Part shown: piece after piece, positions 1-7,676 of the stretch | How the letters are laid out: the number at the start of each line of letters is the position of its first letter | How positions within the stretch are numbered: position 1 is the first letter of the stretch | NCBI GenBank assembly: GCA_021807265.1 | Contig: JAKAPH010000009.1 | Location: 1 to 32,528 of the forward strand | Length of the DNA: 32,528 nt | Direction of reading: 5' to 3' | Source: Actinomycetes bacterium | Lineage (GTDB): Bacteria > Actinomycetota > Acidimicrobiia > Acidimicrobiales > RAAP-2 | Program-made: the position numbers and the translations under genes | The notes under the pieces: model-generated | Told to the model about the DNA's origin: nothing | The model's input: the letters and a program-made list of their open reading frames with translations, nothing else | Databases searched by the model: none

Positions 1-675
1 GGTCTGAAAGATGTCGACGCCCTCGCGCGCGTTGGGGGCCGTCGCCACGAGCCGTTCGACGTCGGGGTCTCGGTCGGGGCCGGCTCCGAGCAGGATTGCG
101 ACCAGTTCGTCGAGGTACGCCGTCGCGGCGCGGTAGGCGAGGCGCGGATCATCGCCAGGTTCGAGGATGACGTTGACGACCGCGGTCGTCGAGTAGCGCA
201 GGTGGTCCACGACCAGGACCGCTGACGGGAACGAGAAGTCGACGTCGGGCCACTGGGGCTCGTCGTCGCGCGTGAGACGCTCGAGGCGGCGCACGTAGTC
301 GTAGGTGATGAAGCCGACGGCGCCGCCGAAGAAGTCCGGCAGGTCGCTCGGGCGAAACGTTCGATAGCGCTGGAGAATGGCGCGCACGGTCTCGAGGGGT
401 CCGCGCGGGTCGGGCTCGACCGCGAGGCCCGTCACGACCGTTTGACCGTCGGCGACGTGCACGCGCCAGCGCCGGTCCAGTCCGATGAATGAGTAGCGAC
501 CGGTGGTCTCACCGACGGCGGCGCTCTCGAGCAAGAAGACGGCGCGGGCGCCGAATCGGTGGAAGAGCGACACCGGGGTATCACGGTCGAGCTGCAAGGT
601 CACCGCGAGCGGAATGACGCTGAAACCCCGCCGGTGGAGTTCGAGGAACGCGGTTTCATCCATCGTCGTCGTCAC
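1..675 (-). CDS. trpE: Anthranilate synthase component I (TrpE), 3' end cut off by the window
   Basis: Component I of anthranilate synthase converts chorismate and ammonia to anthranilate, the first step of tryptophan synthesis. Reading the minus strand gives about 225 residues of the N-terminal domain, including RDTPVSLFHRF, FLLES, GRYSFIGL and GGAVGFITYDYVRR, all typical of TrpE. The LLES element is part of the tryptophan feedback site in this family, which favours TrpE over the related PabB. The catalytic C-terminal domain lies outside the window. I prefer the GTG at 675 because GAGG sits 8 nt upstream; the in-frame ATG at 663 has no such site. The gene diverges from trpG with only 33 bp between the two starts, although trpE and trpG are often in one operon. 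Confidence 0.85.
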   Translation of the reverse strand, partial: MTTTMDETAFLELHRRGFSVIPLAVTLQLDRDTPVSLFHRFGARAVFLLESAAVGETTGRYSFIGLDRRWRVHVADGQTVVTGLAVEPDPRGPLETVRAILQRYRTFRPSDLPDFFGGAVGFITYDYVRRLERLTRDDEPQWPDVDFSFPSAVLVVDHLRYSTTAVVNVILEPGDDPRLAYRAATAYLDELVAILLGAGPDRDPDVERLVATAPNAREGVDIFQT

Positions 676-696
676 CGTGGGCGCCTCACGGCACCG

Positions 697-703
697 TAGG
701 ATA
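697..703. promoter_or_regulatory. Symmetric bidirectional -10 element between trpE and trpG
   Basis: TAGGATA reads as the -10 TAGGAT on the plus strand and as TATCCT on the minus strand. On the plus strand the trpG ATG follows after exactly 6 nt, so the mRNA is probably leaderless. On the minus strand the hexamer would give trpE a leader of about 16 nt carrying GAGG. No convincing -35 box was seen. The promoter role is inferred from position and pattern. Confidence 0.5.
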
Positions 704-708
704 GTCCC

Positions 709-1380
709 ATGTCGTCGGGTCCTTCGGTACTGGTCATCGACAACTACGACTCATTCGTCTACAACCTGTACCAGTACCTCGCCGAATTGGGCGCATCACT
801 ACGGGTCGTGCGAAACGACGAGGTCACCGACGCGGACCTGGCCGACGACTCGCTCGACGGTGTGCTGATCTCGCCCGGACCCGGCCACCCGCGCGACGCG
901 GGACGCTGTCGCGAGGTGATCGAATCGTGCGCGGCGGCCGAACGGCCCATGCTCGGTGTCTGCCTCGGACATCAGGCCCTCGCCGACGCCTTCGGCGGGT
1001 CGGTCGTGGCCGCGCCCGCCATCGTGCACGGGCAGGCGAGCCTCGTCGAGCACGAGGGCCGCGGCGTCTTCGCCGGGATGCCCCAGCCCTTCGCGGCCGG
1101 TCGCTATCACTCGCTCGTCGTGGACGCGACCACGCTGCCGCGCGACTTCGAGGTGACCGCGCGCACGGGTGGCGTCGTCATGGGGATTCGCCACCGCGAG
1201 CTGCCGCTCGAGGGCGTGCAGTTCCACCCGGAGTCGGTGCTCACCGAACGTGGCTACAGCCTGCTCGCCAACTGGCTCGAGGTCTGTGGGTCGAGCGACG
1301 CGCGCGAGCGGTCGCACTCGCTGAACGAACGAAGCAGCGACGTGCGCCGGGCTCTGCCGGACCTGTCGCGGATCAACTGA
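709..1380 (+). CDS. trpG: Anthranilate synthase glutamine amidotransferase subunit (TrpG/PabA)
   Basis: A class I glutamine amidotransferase that supplies ammonia to component I. The protein opens with VLVIDNYDSFVYNL and carries ISPGPGHP, the nucleophile motif GVCLGHQ with Cys85, and the FHPES motif with His173 and Glu175, so the Cys-His-Glu triad is complete. The same subunit may also serve aminodeoxychorismate synthase in folate synthesis. At 223 residues it is about 30 longer than usual; the extra C-terminal tail is polar and without motifs, and overlaps the convergent peptidase gene by 8 bp. The ATG is 6 nt behind a TAGGAT -10 box, which suggests leaderless translation; an AGGA at 698-701 is the alternative ribosome signal. 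Confidence 0.9.
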   Translation: MSSGPSVLVIDNYDSFVYNLYQYLAELGASLRVVRNDEVTDADLADDSLDGVLISPGPGHPRDAGRCREVIESCAAAERPMLGVCLGHQALADAFGGSVVAAPAIVHGQASLVEHEGRGVFAGMPQPFAAGRYHSLVVDATTLPRDFEVTARTGGVVMGIRHRELPLEGVQFHPESVLTERGYSLLANWLEVCGSSDARERSHSLNERSSDVRRALPDLSRIN

Positions 1381-2032
1381 CCCGGCCCGACACGCCCAGG
1401 CGCGTCTCGATAACGCTGTTCCCGACGCGCTCGACCCGGTAGGCGGCGGGGCCGGCTTCGGGATCGACGGGCTGGTCGGCGACCACCCCCGCGAGCTCGG
1501 TGTCGTGGTACCAGACGCCAACGTGGTCGTCGGTCGCGTAGGCGAGCGACGGCAGCGAGCCGTCGCCGACCAGTTGGTGCAAGAGGGGCCGGCGCTGGGC
1601 CTCGGAGTCGTAGTGGACGCCATTGGCGTAGGGAACGAGAGCCAGCCCGTTGGTGACCGGGCGCAGTGTTGGGCCGTAGGAGTCCGTCGTGCCGCCCACG
1701 TGCCAGCAGAGGCTGCCCGCCGAGACGCCGGCGAGGATGACGCCGGCCTCCCACGCCGCACGCATCGCGGTGTCAACGCCGTGCAGGCGCCAGAGCTCGA
1801 GGAGGTTGGCGACCGATCCGCCGCCGACCCAGACGAGGTCGCTGCCGAGGAGCCGCTCCTCGGGCGCCGCGGTCGGCTGGGGGAAGAGGCGCAGCTGGGT
1901 GACGTCACAGCCCACGGCGTTAAAGCATTCGTAGAGCATCGCGTAGTAGGCGTCCGCGTCGCCGCTCGCCGTCAAGACGAGGCAGACCCGCGGCCGGGTC
2001 GAACCGGTCAACGCGAGCGCGTCGAGCAGCAT
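1373..2032 (-). CDS. Peptidase E-like serine peptidase (family S51), N-terminus displaced by an apparent frameshift
   Basis: Family S51 enzymes hydrolyse Asp-Xaa dipeptides or related small substrates in the cytoplasm. The 219-residue frame shows WVGGGSVANLLELW, the nucleophile region GVSAGSLCWHVGG and NGVHYDSEAQRRPLL, all characteristic of actinobacterial peptidase E-like proteins. The first strand of the fold (usually RRI..SGGF) is missing from this frame but is encoded just upstream in another frame, starting at a GTG at 2109. In-frame sequence just before the ATG reads RPGA, which also fits the family, so conserved sequence continues past the apparent start. The gene is therefore either a recent pseudogene, a sequencing error or a start-truncated protein. 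Its 3' end overlaps trpG by 8 bp. Confidence 0.8.
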   Translation of the reverse strand: MLLDALALTGSTRPRVCLVLTASGDADAYYAMLYECFNAVGCDVTQLRLFPQPTAAPEERLLGSDLVWVGGGSVANLLELWRLHGVDTAMRAAWEAGVILAGVSAGSLCWHVGGTTDSYGPTLRPVTNGLALVPYANGVHYDSEAQRRPLLHQLVGDGSLPSLAYATDDHVGVWYHDTELAGVVADQPVDPEAGPAAYRVERVGNSVIETRLGVSGRVS

Positions 2033-2109
2033 GGCGCCCGGGCGGACCGTTGTTGTACTGGACCGGGCAGGAAGCCACCGGAGGTGGTGAGGATGCGTCG
2101 AATCGTCAC
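2033..2109 (-). other. Out-of-frame 5' part of the peptidase E gene
   Basis: From GTG 2109 the minus strand reads VTIRRILTTSGGFLPGP, which matches the N-terminal strand and glycine motif of peptidase E-like proteins. The frame then departs from the family. The downstream frame resumes with RPGAMLLDALALTG at about 2044. Joining the two requires one missing base between roughly 2045 and 2068. A G-run lies directly before the GTG. I saw no classic slippery heptamer, so programmed frameshifting is unlikely. Confidence 0.65.
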
Positions 2110-2150
2110 CCCCCCGTTTCTAATCGACAGGCGGCTCGTAGGGGACTGCG

Positions 2151-2157
2151 TAGGATA
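2151..2157. promoter_or_regulatory. Symmetric -10 element between peptidase E and acyl-CoA dehydrogenase genes
   Basis: TAGGATA, the same 7-mer as between trpE and trpG, lies between the divergent peptidase E gene (GTG 2109) and the acyl-CoA dehydrogenase gene (ATG 2192). It reads as TAGGAT forwards and TATCCT backwards, giving leaders of about 30-40 nt on both sides. The promoter role is inferred. Confidence 0.4.
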
Positions 2158-2191
2158 CGTGCGACGAGACCGATGGACTCCGGGGAGGACT

Positions 2192-3388
2192 ATGCCAAGC
2201 ACGGCGATGATTGACGAGCGCATCGACCAATTGCTCGAGGAGTTCCCGCCGGCGACGACTGACGCCGTCACCTTTCTGCGTGCCCAGTTCGATTTGGGCA
2301 TTGCCTGGACTCACTTCCCCGAGGGCGACGGTGGTCTCGGTGGCACGCCGGCCGATCACCTGCACGTGCTGCAACGCTTGGCCCGCGCGGGCGCGCCCTC
2401 GGCGGCGATGCGCAACGTCATCGGCTACGGCATGGTCGCACCGACCCTCGTCGTGCACGGCACCGACGCGCAGCGCAAGCGTTACCTGCGCCCGCTGTTC
2501 ACCGGCGAAGAGATCTGGTGTCAGCTGTTCTCCGAGCCCGGCGCCGGCAGTGACGTGGCGGCCCTGGCGACTCGCGCCGTTCGCGACGGCGACGAGTGGC
2601 GACTCGACGGTCAGAAGGTCTGGACGACGCTCGCGCACGTGTCGGCCTTCGGACTGCTCATCGCGCGCACCGATCCCGACGTCGCCAAGCACCGCGGGAT
2701 GACCGCGTTCCTCGTCGACATGCACGCCCCCGGCGTTGAGGTGCGTCCGCTCTACCAGATCACCGGTGAGGCCGAGTTCAACGAGTGCTTCTTCAACGAC
2801 GCCCGAGTCGCCGACGACCAGCGCCTGGGCGACGTGGGCGACGGATGGCGGGTGGCGCTCACGACGCTGATGAACGAGCGGGTTTCGATCGGCGGCACGG
2901 TGCCGTCGCGCGGGACCGGACTCATCGGCGAAGCGATGACCATCTGGCGCGAGCGGTGGGCGGCGCGCACGGACCGCCACGCCACGGCGCTACGCAGCGA
3001 CCTGCTCGCGGCCTGGGTGCGCAACGAAGTGGCTCGACTGACCAACTGGCGGGCGAGCGACCTGCGCCAGGCCGGGACCCCGGGGCCCGAAGGTTCGGCC
3101 GCGAAGCTGGTCTTCGCCGAGGAGAACCAGCGCACGAGCACGCTGTGCGTGGACCTGCTCGGCGCTGACGGCATGCTCTACGGCTCGAATTTTCCACTGG
3201 TGCGCCCGACGGAGTCGGCCTTTAACAGCGCCGACCCGCGCAAGGCGTTTCTGCGGATGCGCGCGAACTCGATCGAGGGTGGCACCAGTGAGGTGATGCG
3301 CAACATCATCGGCGAGCGGGTGCTCGGGCTGCCCGGCGAGCCCCGCGTCGACAAGGATCTCGCCTGGAAGGACGTCCCGCGCAGCTAG
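2192..3388 (+). CDS. Acyl-CoA dehydrogenase family protein
   Basis: An FAD-dependent enzyme of about 398 residues that introduces a trans-2,3 double bond into an acyl-CoA, passing electrons to an electron-transfer flavoprotein. Visible family marks are CQLFSEPGAGSDVA (flavin and substrate contact), the KVWTT strand, and near the C-terminus IEGGTSEVMRNIIGERVLGLP, which contains the position of the usual catalytic glutamate. The substrate cannot be told from sequence. The open frame runs further upstream, but family similarity begins only after 2192. The ATG at 2192 follows GGGGAGG at very short spacing; ATG 2207 is an alternative. The stop TAG shares the tetranucleotide CTAG with the stop of the convergent hydrolase. 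Confidence 0.85.
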   Translation: MPSTAMIDERIDQLLEEFPPATTDAVTFLRAQFDLGIAWTHFPEGDGGLGGTPADHLHVLQRLARAGAPSAAMRNVIGYGMVAPTLVVHGTDAQRKRYLRPLFTGEEIWCQLFSEPGAGSDVAALATRAVRDGDEWRLDGQKVWTTLAHVSAFGLLIARTDPDVAKHRGMTAFLVDMHAPGVEVRPLYQITGEAEFNECFFNDARVADDQRLGDVGDGWRVALTTLMNERVSIGGTVPSRGTGLIGEAMTIWRERWAARTDRHATALRSDLLAAWVRNEVARLTNWRASDLRQAGTPGPEGSAAKLVFAEENQRTSTLCVDLLGADGMLYGSNFPLVRPTESAFNSADPRKAFLRMRANSIEGGTSEVMRNIIGERVLGLPGEPRVDKDLAWKDVPRS

Positions 3389-4092
3389 CCGCGCGCGGCG
3401 AGCGTTTCAGCGAAGAAGCGATACGTTCGTGCCGTGGCGTCGCGCGCCGCGGCCTCGTTGTAGACGGCGGGGCGGGCGTCGCAGTTAAAGCCGTGCTCGG
3501 CGTCGGCGTAGCGGACGATCTCGGCGCCGTAGGGCGAGGAACTGGTCGCGGCGCGCAGCGCCTCGACCTGCTCGACGGGGATGCCCTTGTCTCGATCGCC
3601 GTAGAAGCCCTTCCACGCACAGCGCAGGTCGCCGGCGAGTTCGAGCAGCGACGGCAGGCCGAATCGGCCGGTCTCGACGCCGCCACCGTAGAAGCTGGCG
3701 GCGGCACCGACGCTGCCGAGGGTGGCCGCGTAGAAGGTGACCGAACCACCCATGCAGTAGCCGACGACACCGGTCGAGCCAGCCTCGTAGCCCGCTTCGA
3801 CGAGGAAGCGGCTCGCCGCGACCAAGTCGTCCGTGAGACCCTCGCGGGTGAGTGATCCCACGGCGGCCATGGCGTCGGGGAACTGGTCGTAGGGGATCTC
3901 CGGCGAGCCGATCCGGTGGAACAGCTCGGGCGCGACGGCGTAGAAACCCTCGTCGGCGAAGCGCTGGGCGACTGAACGGATGTGGTCGTTGACGCCGAAG
4001 GCCTCCTGGATCACGATGACGGCGCGGGGTGCGGTTGCCTCGCCGGCTACGTCGATGGGCGTGCCCGAGGCCAAGAGGTGGCGGGTCGTCAT
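3385..4092 (-). CDS. Dienelactone hydrolase family protein
   Basis: An alpha/beta hydrolase of 235 residues with a cysteine nucleophile. The motif GYCMGG places the nucleophile at Cys113; QEAFG gives Glu30, which in dienelactone hydrolases activates the cysteine; GDRDKGIP and DAEHGFN supply the acid and the histidine of the triad. Classical members open dienelactones in chlorocatechol breakdown, but most actinobacterial paralogues have unknown substrates and no other catechol genes are visible here. It is the last gene of the lysR operon. Its ATG overlaps the stop of the preceding gene as ATGA (4089-4092), implying translational coupling. Confidence 0.85.
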   Translation of the reverse strand: MTTRHLLASGTPIDVAGEATAPRAVIVIQEAFGVNDHIRSVAQRFADEGFYAVAPELFHRIGSPEIPYDQFPDAMAAVGSLTREGLTDDLVAASRFLVEAGYEAGSTGVVGYCMGGSVTFYAATLGSVGAAASFYGGGVETGRFGLPSLLELAGDLRCAWKGFYGDRDKGIPVEQVEALRAATSSSPYGAEIVRYADAEHGFNCDARPAVYNEAAARDATARTYRFFAETLAARG

Positions 4093-4691
4093 GAGAAATC
4101 TGGTCCTTTCGTCCGACTGCGCTTGAGCTCGAAAAAGCCCGGCGTGCCAGCGACCGCCAGCACGCCGTCAAAGAGTCGCCCGGCCGCTTCGCCCTTGGGC
4201 GCGGGCGTGACGACGGGTCCGAAGAAGGCGACGTCGCCGACGTGGATGACGGGCGTGCCCACCTCCTCACCCACGGGGTCCATGCCTCGGTGATGACTCT
4301 CGCGCAACAGCCCATCGAAGGTGGTGACCGAGCCGGCCTCGGCGAGGTCCTCCTCGAGACCAACCTCGGCGAGCGATTCGGCGATGATCGCGTGCTCGTC
4401 CGTTACTCCCGCGATGTGACGACGGCGTCCCATGGCGCTGTAGAGCGGACCGACGATGTCATTGCCGTGGCGCGCCTCGGCCGCGATGAGGACCCGAACA
4501 GGGGCCCACGCGCGCGACAGGAATTGCACGTAGTCGTCGCTCAGGTCGCGGCCCTCGTTGAGAACCGACAGGCTCATGACGTGGAAGCGGACGTCGAGGT
4601 CGCGAACCTCGGCCGCCTCGAGCAACCACCGTGAGGTCATCCACGCCCACGGACAAGCCGGATCGACCCAGAGGTCCACGGTCTGGGTCAT
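4089..4691 (-). CDS. Rv2466c-like DsbA-family protein (mycothiol-dependent reductase family) with CPWA active site
   Basis: A thioredoxin-fold protein of 200 residues. The start DLWVDPACPWAWMTSRWLLE, the stretch FHVMSLSVLNEGRD, the GTPVIHV cis-proline loop, AFFGPV and the closing FELKRSRT follow the mycobacterial mycothiol-dependent nitroreductase Rv2466c nearly motif for motif. Rv2466c carries CPWC; here the second cysteine is alanine (Cys13-Pro-Trp-Ala16), and Cys13 is the only cysteine in the protein. That leaves a monothiol site that could form a mixed disulfide with mycothiol but no internal disulfide. The presence of mshC in the window makes a mycothiol partner plausible. It overlaps the M20 peptidase gene as ATGA (4688-4691). 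Confidence 0.85.
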   Translation of the reverse strand: MTQTVDLWVDPACPWAWMTSRWLLEAAEVRDLDVRFHVMSLSVLNEGRDLSDDYVQFLSRAWAPVRVLIAAEARHGNDIVGPLYSAMGRRRHIAGVTDEHAIIAESLAEVGLEEDLAEAGSVTTFDGLLRESHHRGMDPVGEEVGTPVIHVGDVAFFGPVVTPAPKGEAAGRLFDGVLAVAGTPGFFELKRSRTKGPDFS

Positions 4692-6094
4692 GCGTGCGCC
4701 TTCGCGTCGACGTAGGACTTCAGCACCGCGGACACCACGTTCGTGACCCGAACCGTCATCGGCAGGTCCAGCATCTCGTCGATGCCGTGGGCGTTCGAAT
4801 GCGGTCCAAGGACGCCCGTCGCGACGAACTGGACACCGGGGTACCGACGACCGAGGGACGAAAGGAAGGGGATCGATCCGCCCTCGCCGGTAAATCCGGC
4901 GGTCCGGCCGAAGGCGTCGAGCGACGCCTTATCGACGGCTTCCGCGAGCCACGGCTCCAGGTCGGGCGCGACCCACCCGTGGGCGGTGTTCGTGCCGCGC
5001 AACTGGATATGGGCACCGTAGGGCGGGTCGGTCAGGAGCGTTCGCTCGATGGCCGCATAGACATCGTGGGGGTCAACGGTGGGCGGTAGGCGCATGGAGA
5101 GCACCGCGGTCGTCTGGGGGCGTACGACGTTGCCCGCGATGGAGGGTTCGGGTACGCCGCCGATGCCGATGATCGAGAGCGCCGGGTACCACGATTGGCG
5201 TACGATGCGCTCGGCGTCCGTGTCACCCATGAGTGCCACCCCGTCGAGCGTCGGCATCTCCTTGGCGATCAGGTCCTCGAACTCGTCGGCGAGGGCCGTG
5301 GCCGCCGCGTGGACCTCGGCGGGAATCGCCGCGTTGGCCTCGGGCACGAGGATCTCGCCCGTCTGGGCGTCCTCGATGCGGTCGAGGAGTTGGCGCAAGA
5401 TTCGAAACGACGAGGGCACGACACCGCTGCCGCTGCCGCTGTGGATACCCTGCTCGAGCACGCCGACTCGAACCTCGGTGTTGACCAGACCCCGTAGAGA
5501 CGTGGTCACCCACAGGCGGTCGTAGCTCAGTGCCCCCGAGTCGAGGCAGACGAGCAGCGTGACGTCGCCGAGGGTGTCTTTCAGGTGGTCGAGGTAGGCG
5601 TCGAGGTCCTCGCTGCCGCTCTCTTCACTGGCTTCGATGACGATGGCGATCCGCGGGTGCGCCACCCCGTCGGTCACGAGCGCCGCCACGGCGAGCCCGG
5701 CGCTGAAGGTCGAATACCCGTCATCGGCGACACCACGCGCGAACACCTGGTCGCCGCGGCGCACGGGGACATAAGGGTCGAGGCCCGTCGACCAGTCGCC
5801 GAGCGGCGGCTGCTTGTCGAGGTGCCCGTAGATCACTACGGTGCCATCGACCGGGGCGGTCGCTTCGACGATGGCGGTCACGAGCGGGGTCCGACCCTCG
5901 AGGTGGTTGACACGTACCGTCGCGGTGGGAAGGGTCGCGGTGAGCCAGTCGGCGAGCAGCGTGGCTGCCCGGTCGAGCTCGCCGTTCGTGGCCCACGCCT
6001 CGTCAAAGGAGGGTGAGAGGCAGGGGATGGTCGCGTAGTCGAGCAGCGTTGGCAGGGCCAGGCGCTCGAAATCTTCTAGGGAGAGTTCCGGCAC
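4688..6094 (-). CDS. M20 family metallopeptidase (dipeptidase-like)
   Basis: A zinc peptidase of 468 residues. Metal and catalytic motifs are all present: YGHLDKQPP, FARGVADDGYS, the general-base region EASEESGSED, DSGA, HSGSGSG in the dimerisation domain, and the C-terminal GPHSNAHGIDE. The arrangement matches the M20 dipeptidases that cleave small peptides or peptide-like amides in the cytoplasm; no signal peptide is visible. Start is GTG 6094, 10 bp after the AlkA-like gene, with no clear ribosome-binding site. The operon context could point to a thiol conjugate or a detoxification substrate, but that is inference. Confidence 0.88.
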   Translation of the reverse strand: MPELSLEDFERLALPTLLDYATIPCLSPSFDEAWATNGELDRAATLLADWLTATLPTATVRVNHLEGRTPLVTAIVEATAPVDGTVVIYGHLDKQPPLGDWSTGLDPYVPVRRGDQVFARGVADDGYSTFSAGLAVAALVTDGVAHPRIAIVIEASEESGSEDLDAYLDHLKDTLGDVTLLVCLDSGALSYDRLWVTTSLRGLVNTEVRVGVLEQGIHSGSGSGVVPSSFRILRQLLDRIEDAQTGEILVPEANAAIPAEVHAAATALADEFEDLIAKEMPTLDGVALMGDTDAERIVRQSWYPALSIIGIGGVPEPSIAGNVVRPQTTAVLSMRLPPTVDPHDVYAAIERTLLTDPPYGAHIQLRGTNTAHGWVAPDLEPWLAEAVDKASLDAFGRTAGFTGEGGSIPFLSSLGRRYPGVQFVATGVLGPHSNAHGIDEMLDLPMTVRVTNVVSAVLKSYVDAKAHA

Positions 6095-6104
6095 GCAGTC
6101 GAGG

Positions 6105-6737
6105 TTAGCGGTCGGCTACTGGACCGTCGACGACGCGCCAGCAGTAGTGGGCGACCGCGGAGCGGTACCCCTCGAAGGCGGCTCCGGCGTCACGCAACGC
6201 CCGTTCATCGATCATCTCATCGAGCCCGTGCAGTTGGCTCCAGCCGTTTCGCACGCCGAAGTCGGTCGCGGGCCAGACGTCGCGCCTCGCCAGTGTGAAC
6301 ATGAGGTACATCTGGGCGGTCCACGGCCCGATGCCGCGCACGGCGGTGACCTCGCGGATGACCTCGTGGTCACTCATGCGGCCGTGGCGCTCCAAGCGGA
6401 TTCGTCCGTCGTCGACGTGCTTCGCCAGTTCGATCATCGCTTCGGCCTTCACCCGAGAGAGTCCCGCGGAGCGCAGTCGGGCGACGTCCATCGTGAGCAG
6501 GGTCGGCACCGAGGGTTCGCCCTCGCACACGTCGACCACTCGACGATGGATCGTGGTGGCGGCGGCAGTCGCGAGGAGTTGGAAGCTGATCGAACGCACC
6601 AGGCTCGGGAATCGGTCGCGCACAGGTGCCGGCCGCGGCCACGGCGGCGGCCCGACGCTTCGCACCAGTGTGCGAAACGCCGGGTCGCGGCGCGCAATCA
6701 GTTCAGCGATCTCATGTCGGTTTGGCTTCACGGTCAC
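6105..6737 (-). CDS. DNA-3-methyladenine glycosylase II family protein (AlkA-like)
   Basis: A helix-hairpin-helix GPD-fold DNA glycosylase of 210 residues that should remove alkylated bases by cleaving the N-glycosidic bond. Family marks are LVRSISFQLLATAAATTI, the GLSRVKAEAM helix, the hairpin VRGIGPWTAQMYLMF and DVWPATDFGVRNG, where the aspartate of ATD is the catalytic residue. It lacks the extra N-terminal domain of E. coli AlkA, as many actinobacterial versions do. The GTG at 6737 starts only 3 nt after the lysR stop; a second GTG at 6731 has better spacing from AGGG. It is surely cotranscribed with lysR. Confidence 0.85.
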   Translation of the reverse strand: MTVKPNRHEIAELIARRDPAFRTLVRSVGPPPWPRPAPVRDRFPSLVRSISFQLLATAAATTIHRRVVDVCEGEPSVPTLLTMDVARLRSAGLSRVKAEAMIELAKHVDDGRIRLERHGRMSDHEVIREVTAVRGIGPWTAQMYLMFTLARRDVWPATDFGVRNGWSQLHGLDEMIDERALRDAGAAFEGYRSAVAHYCWRVVDGPVADR

Positions 6738-6740
6738 CCT

Positions 6741-7649
6741 TTAGGACGGAACGAACACATTCTCGGGGACACTGGCGGTGCGCACGACATCTTGAAGCAG
6801 CGCGTGGATCGCTCGCACCGGTGCCGCGGGGAAACCGAACCGTCGGCCGACGAGGCTGACACGGCGTCGCGCGATGCCCTCGACGAGGATCGCGACGAAG
6901 TTGGCGCGCAGGTGCTGCGACAGCATGGTGGCGGGCAGGATCGATGGTCCGTACCCGTCGAAGGTCAGCGACGCAATGGTGCGAAGCCCGTCCAGCTCGA
7001 TGATGGGTCGCAGCGTCACACCGTGGGCGTCGGCGGCATCGTCGATCTCTCGTCGCAAGGGCGTGCCCTGGAGGGGGAGTAGCAACTCCAGTCCGGCCAG
7101 CGTGGCGAAGTCGACGCTTCGCCGCTCGGCGAGTGGGTGGTCGCGCGGGACGATCAGCACCAGGTCTTCGCTAAAGAGATCGACGTCGCTCAGCTCGGGC
7201 GTGAAGACCGGCCAGGCGAGGACGGCGAGGTCGAGCTGGCCGTTCACCACGCGCGGCTCGAGCGCCGAGTTGGTCCCCTCGCTGATTCGAATCGCGATAT
7301 GGGCGTAGGACCGGCGCTGTGCCTCGATGAGCAGCGGCACGATCCATCGTCCCGCGGTGCCGATCATGCCCAGGTTGACCTCGCCGCGAATGTCGGCGTT
7401 GAGCTCCGAGACGTCCGCGGCGATCGCGTTGAGCTCGATGAGGATTCGCCGGGCCCGGTGCAGGACTACCGAGCCGGATTCGGTGATCGAGCCCGACGCG
7501 CGGTCGACGAGCTCGGAGCCGAGCTCGGACTCGAGACGGGCGATGCGGCTGGAGATGTTGGATTGGACCGTGCCCAGCGCATCGGCGGCGCTGGAAAAGG
7601 TCCCGTGATCGGCGATTCCAACGAGCGCCTCGAGCTGACGGATTTCCAC
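6741..7649 (-). CDS. LysR-family transcriptional regulator
   Basis: A 302-residue LysR-type regulator. The first 60 residues form the winged helix-turn-helix (EIRQLEALVGIADHGTFSSA, then SNISSRIARLESELG), followed by a linker helix and the effector-binding domain (VNLGMIGTAGRW, VLIVPRDHPLA). I chose GTG 7649 because a perfect TATAAT ends 6 nt before it and the domain begins there; the longer frame from 7682 adds 11 residues without homology. Unlike most LysR genes, which diverge from their target, it heads its own operon with alkA-like, M20, Rv2466c-like and hydrolase genes, so it is probably autoregulated. The inducer is unknown. Confidence 0.88.
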   Translation of the reverse strand: MEIRQLEALVGIADHGTFSSAADALGTVQSNISSRIARLESELGSELVDRASGSITESGSVVLHRARRILIELNAIAADVSELNADIRGEVNLGMIGTAGRWIVPLLIEAQRRSYAHIAIRISEGTNSALEPRVVNGQLDLAVLAWPVFTPELSDVDLFSEDLVLIVPRDHPLAERRSVDFATLAGLELLLPLQGTPLRREIDDAADAHGVTLRPIIELDGLRTIASLTFDGYGPSILPATMLSQHLRANFVAILVEGIARRRVSLVGRRFGFPAAPVRAIHALLQDVVRTASVPENVFVPS

Positions 7650-7655
7650 GTATCG

Positions 7656-7676
7656 ATTATAGAGATAGGAGGTATC
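7656..7676 (-). promoter_or_regulatory. lysR promoter and possible LysR site
   Basis: TATAAT (7661-7656 on the minus strand) lies 6 nt before the GTG of lysR, predicting a leaderless transcript. Just upstream, 7664-7676 reads GATA-GGAGG-TATC, an interrupted dyad placed between the -10 and -35 regions, where a regulator could bind. The dyad is short and may be chance. Confidence 0.45.

Noticed and set aside
799-1908. Long minus-strand open frame of 369 codons
   Set aside because: Shadow of trpG and peptidase E; Ser/Arg-rich translation without any motif.
2045-2075. Programmed frameshifting in the peptidase E gene
   Set aside because: No slippery heptamer and no clear downstream structure; the family is not known for it.
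1505-2191. Upstream extension of the acyl-CoA dehydrogenase frame
   Set aside because: Open only because of high GC; it is antisense to the peptidase E gene, and enzyme homology begins after 2192.
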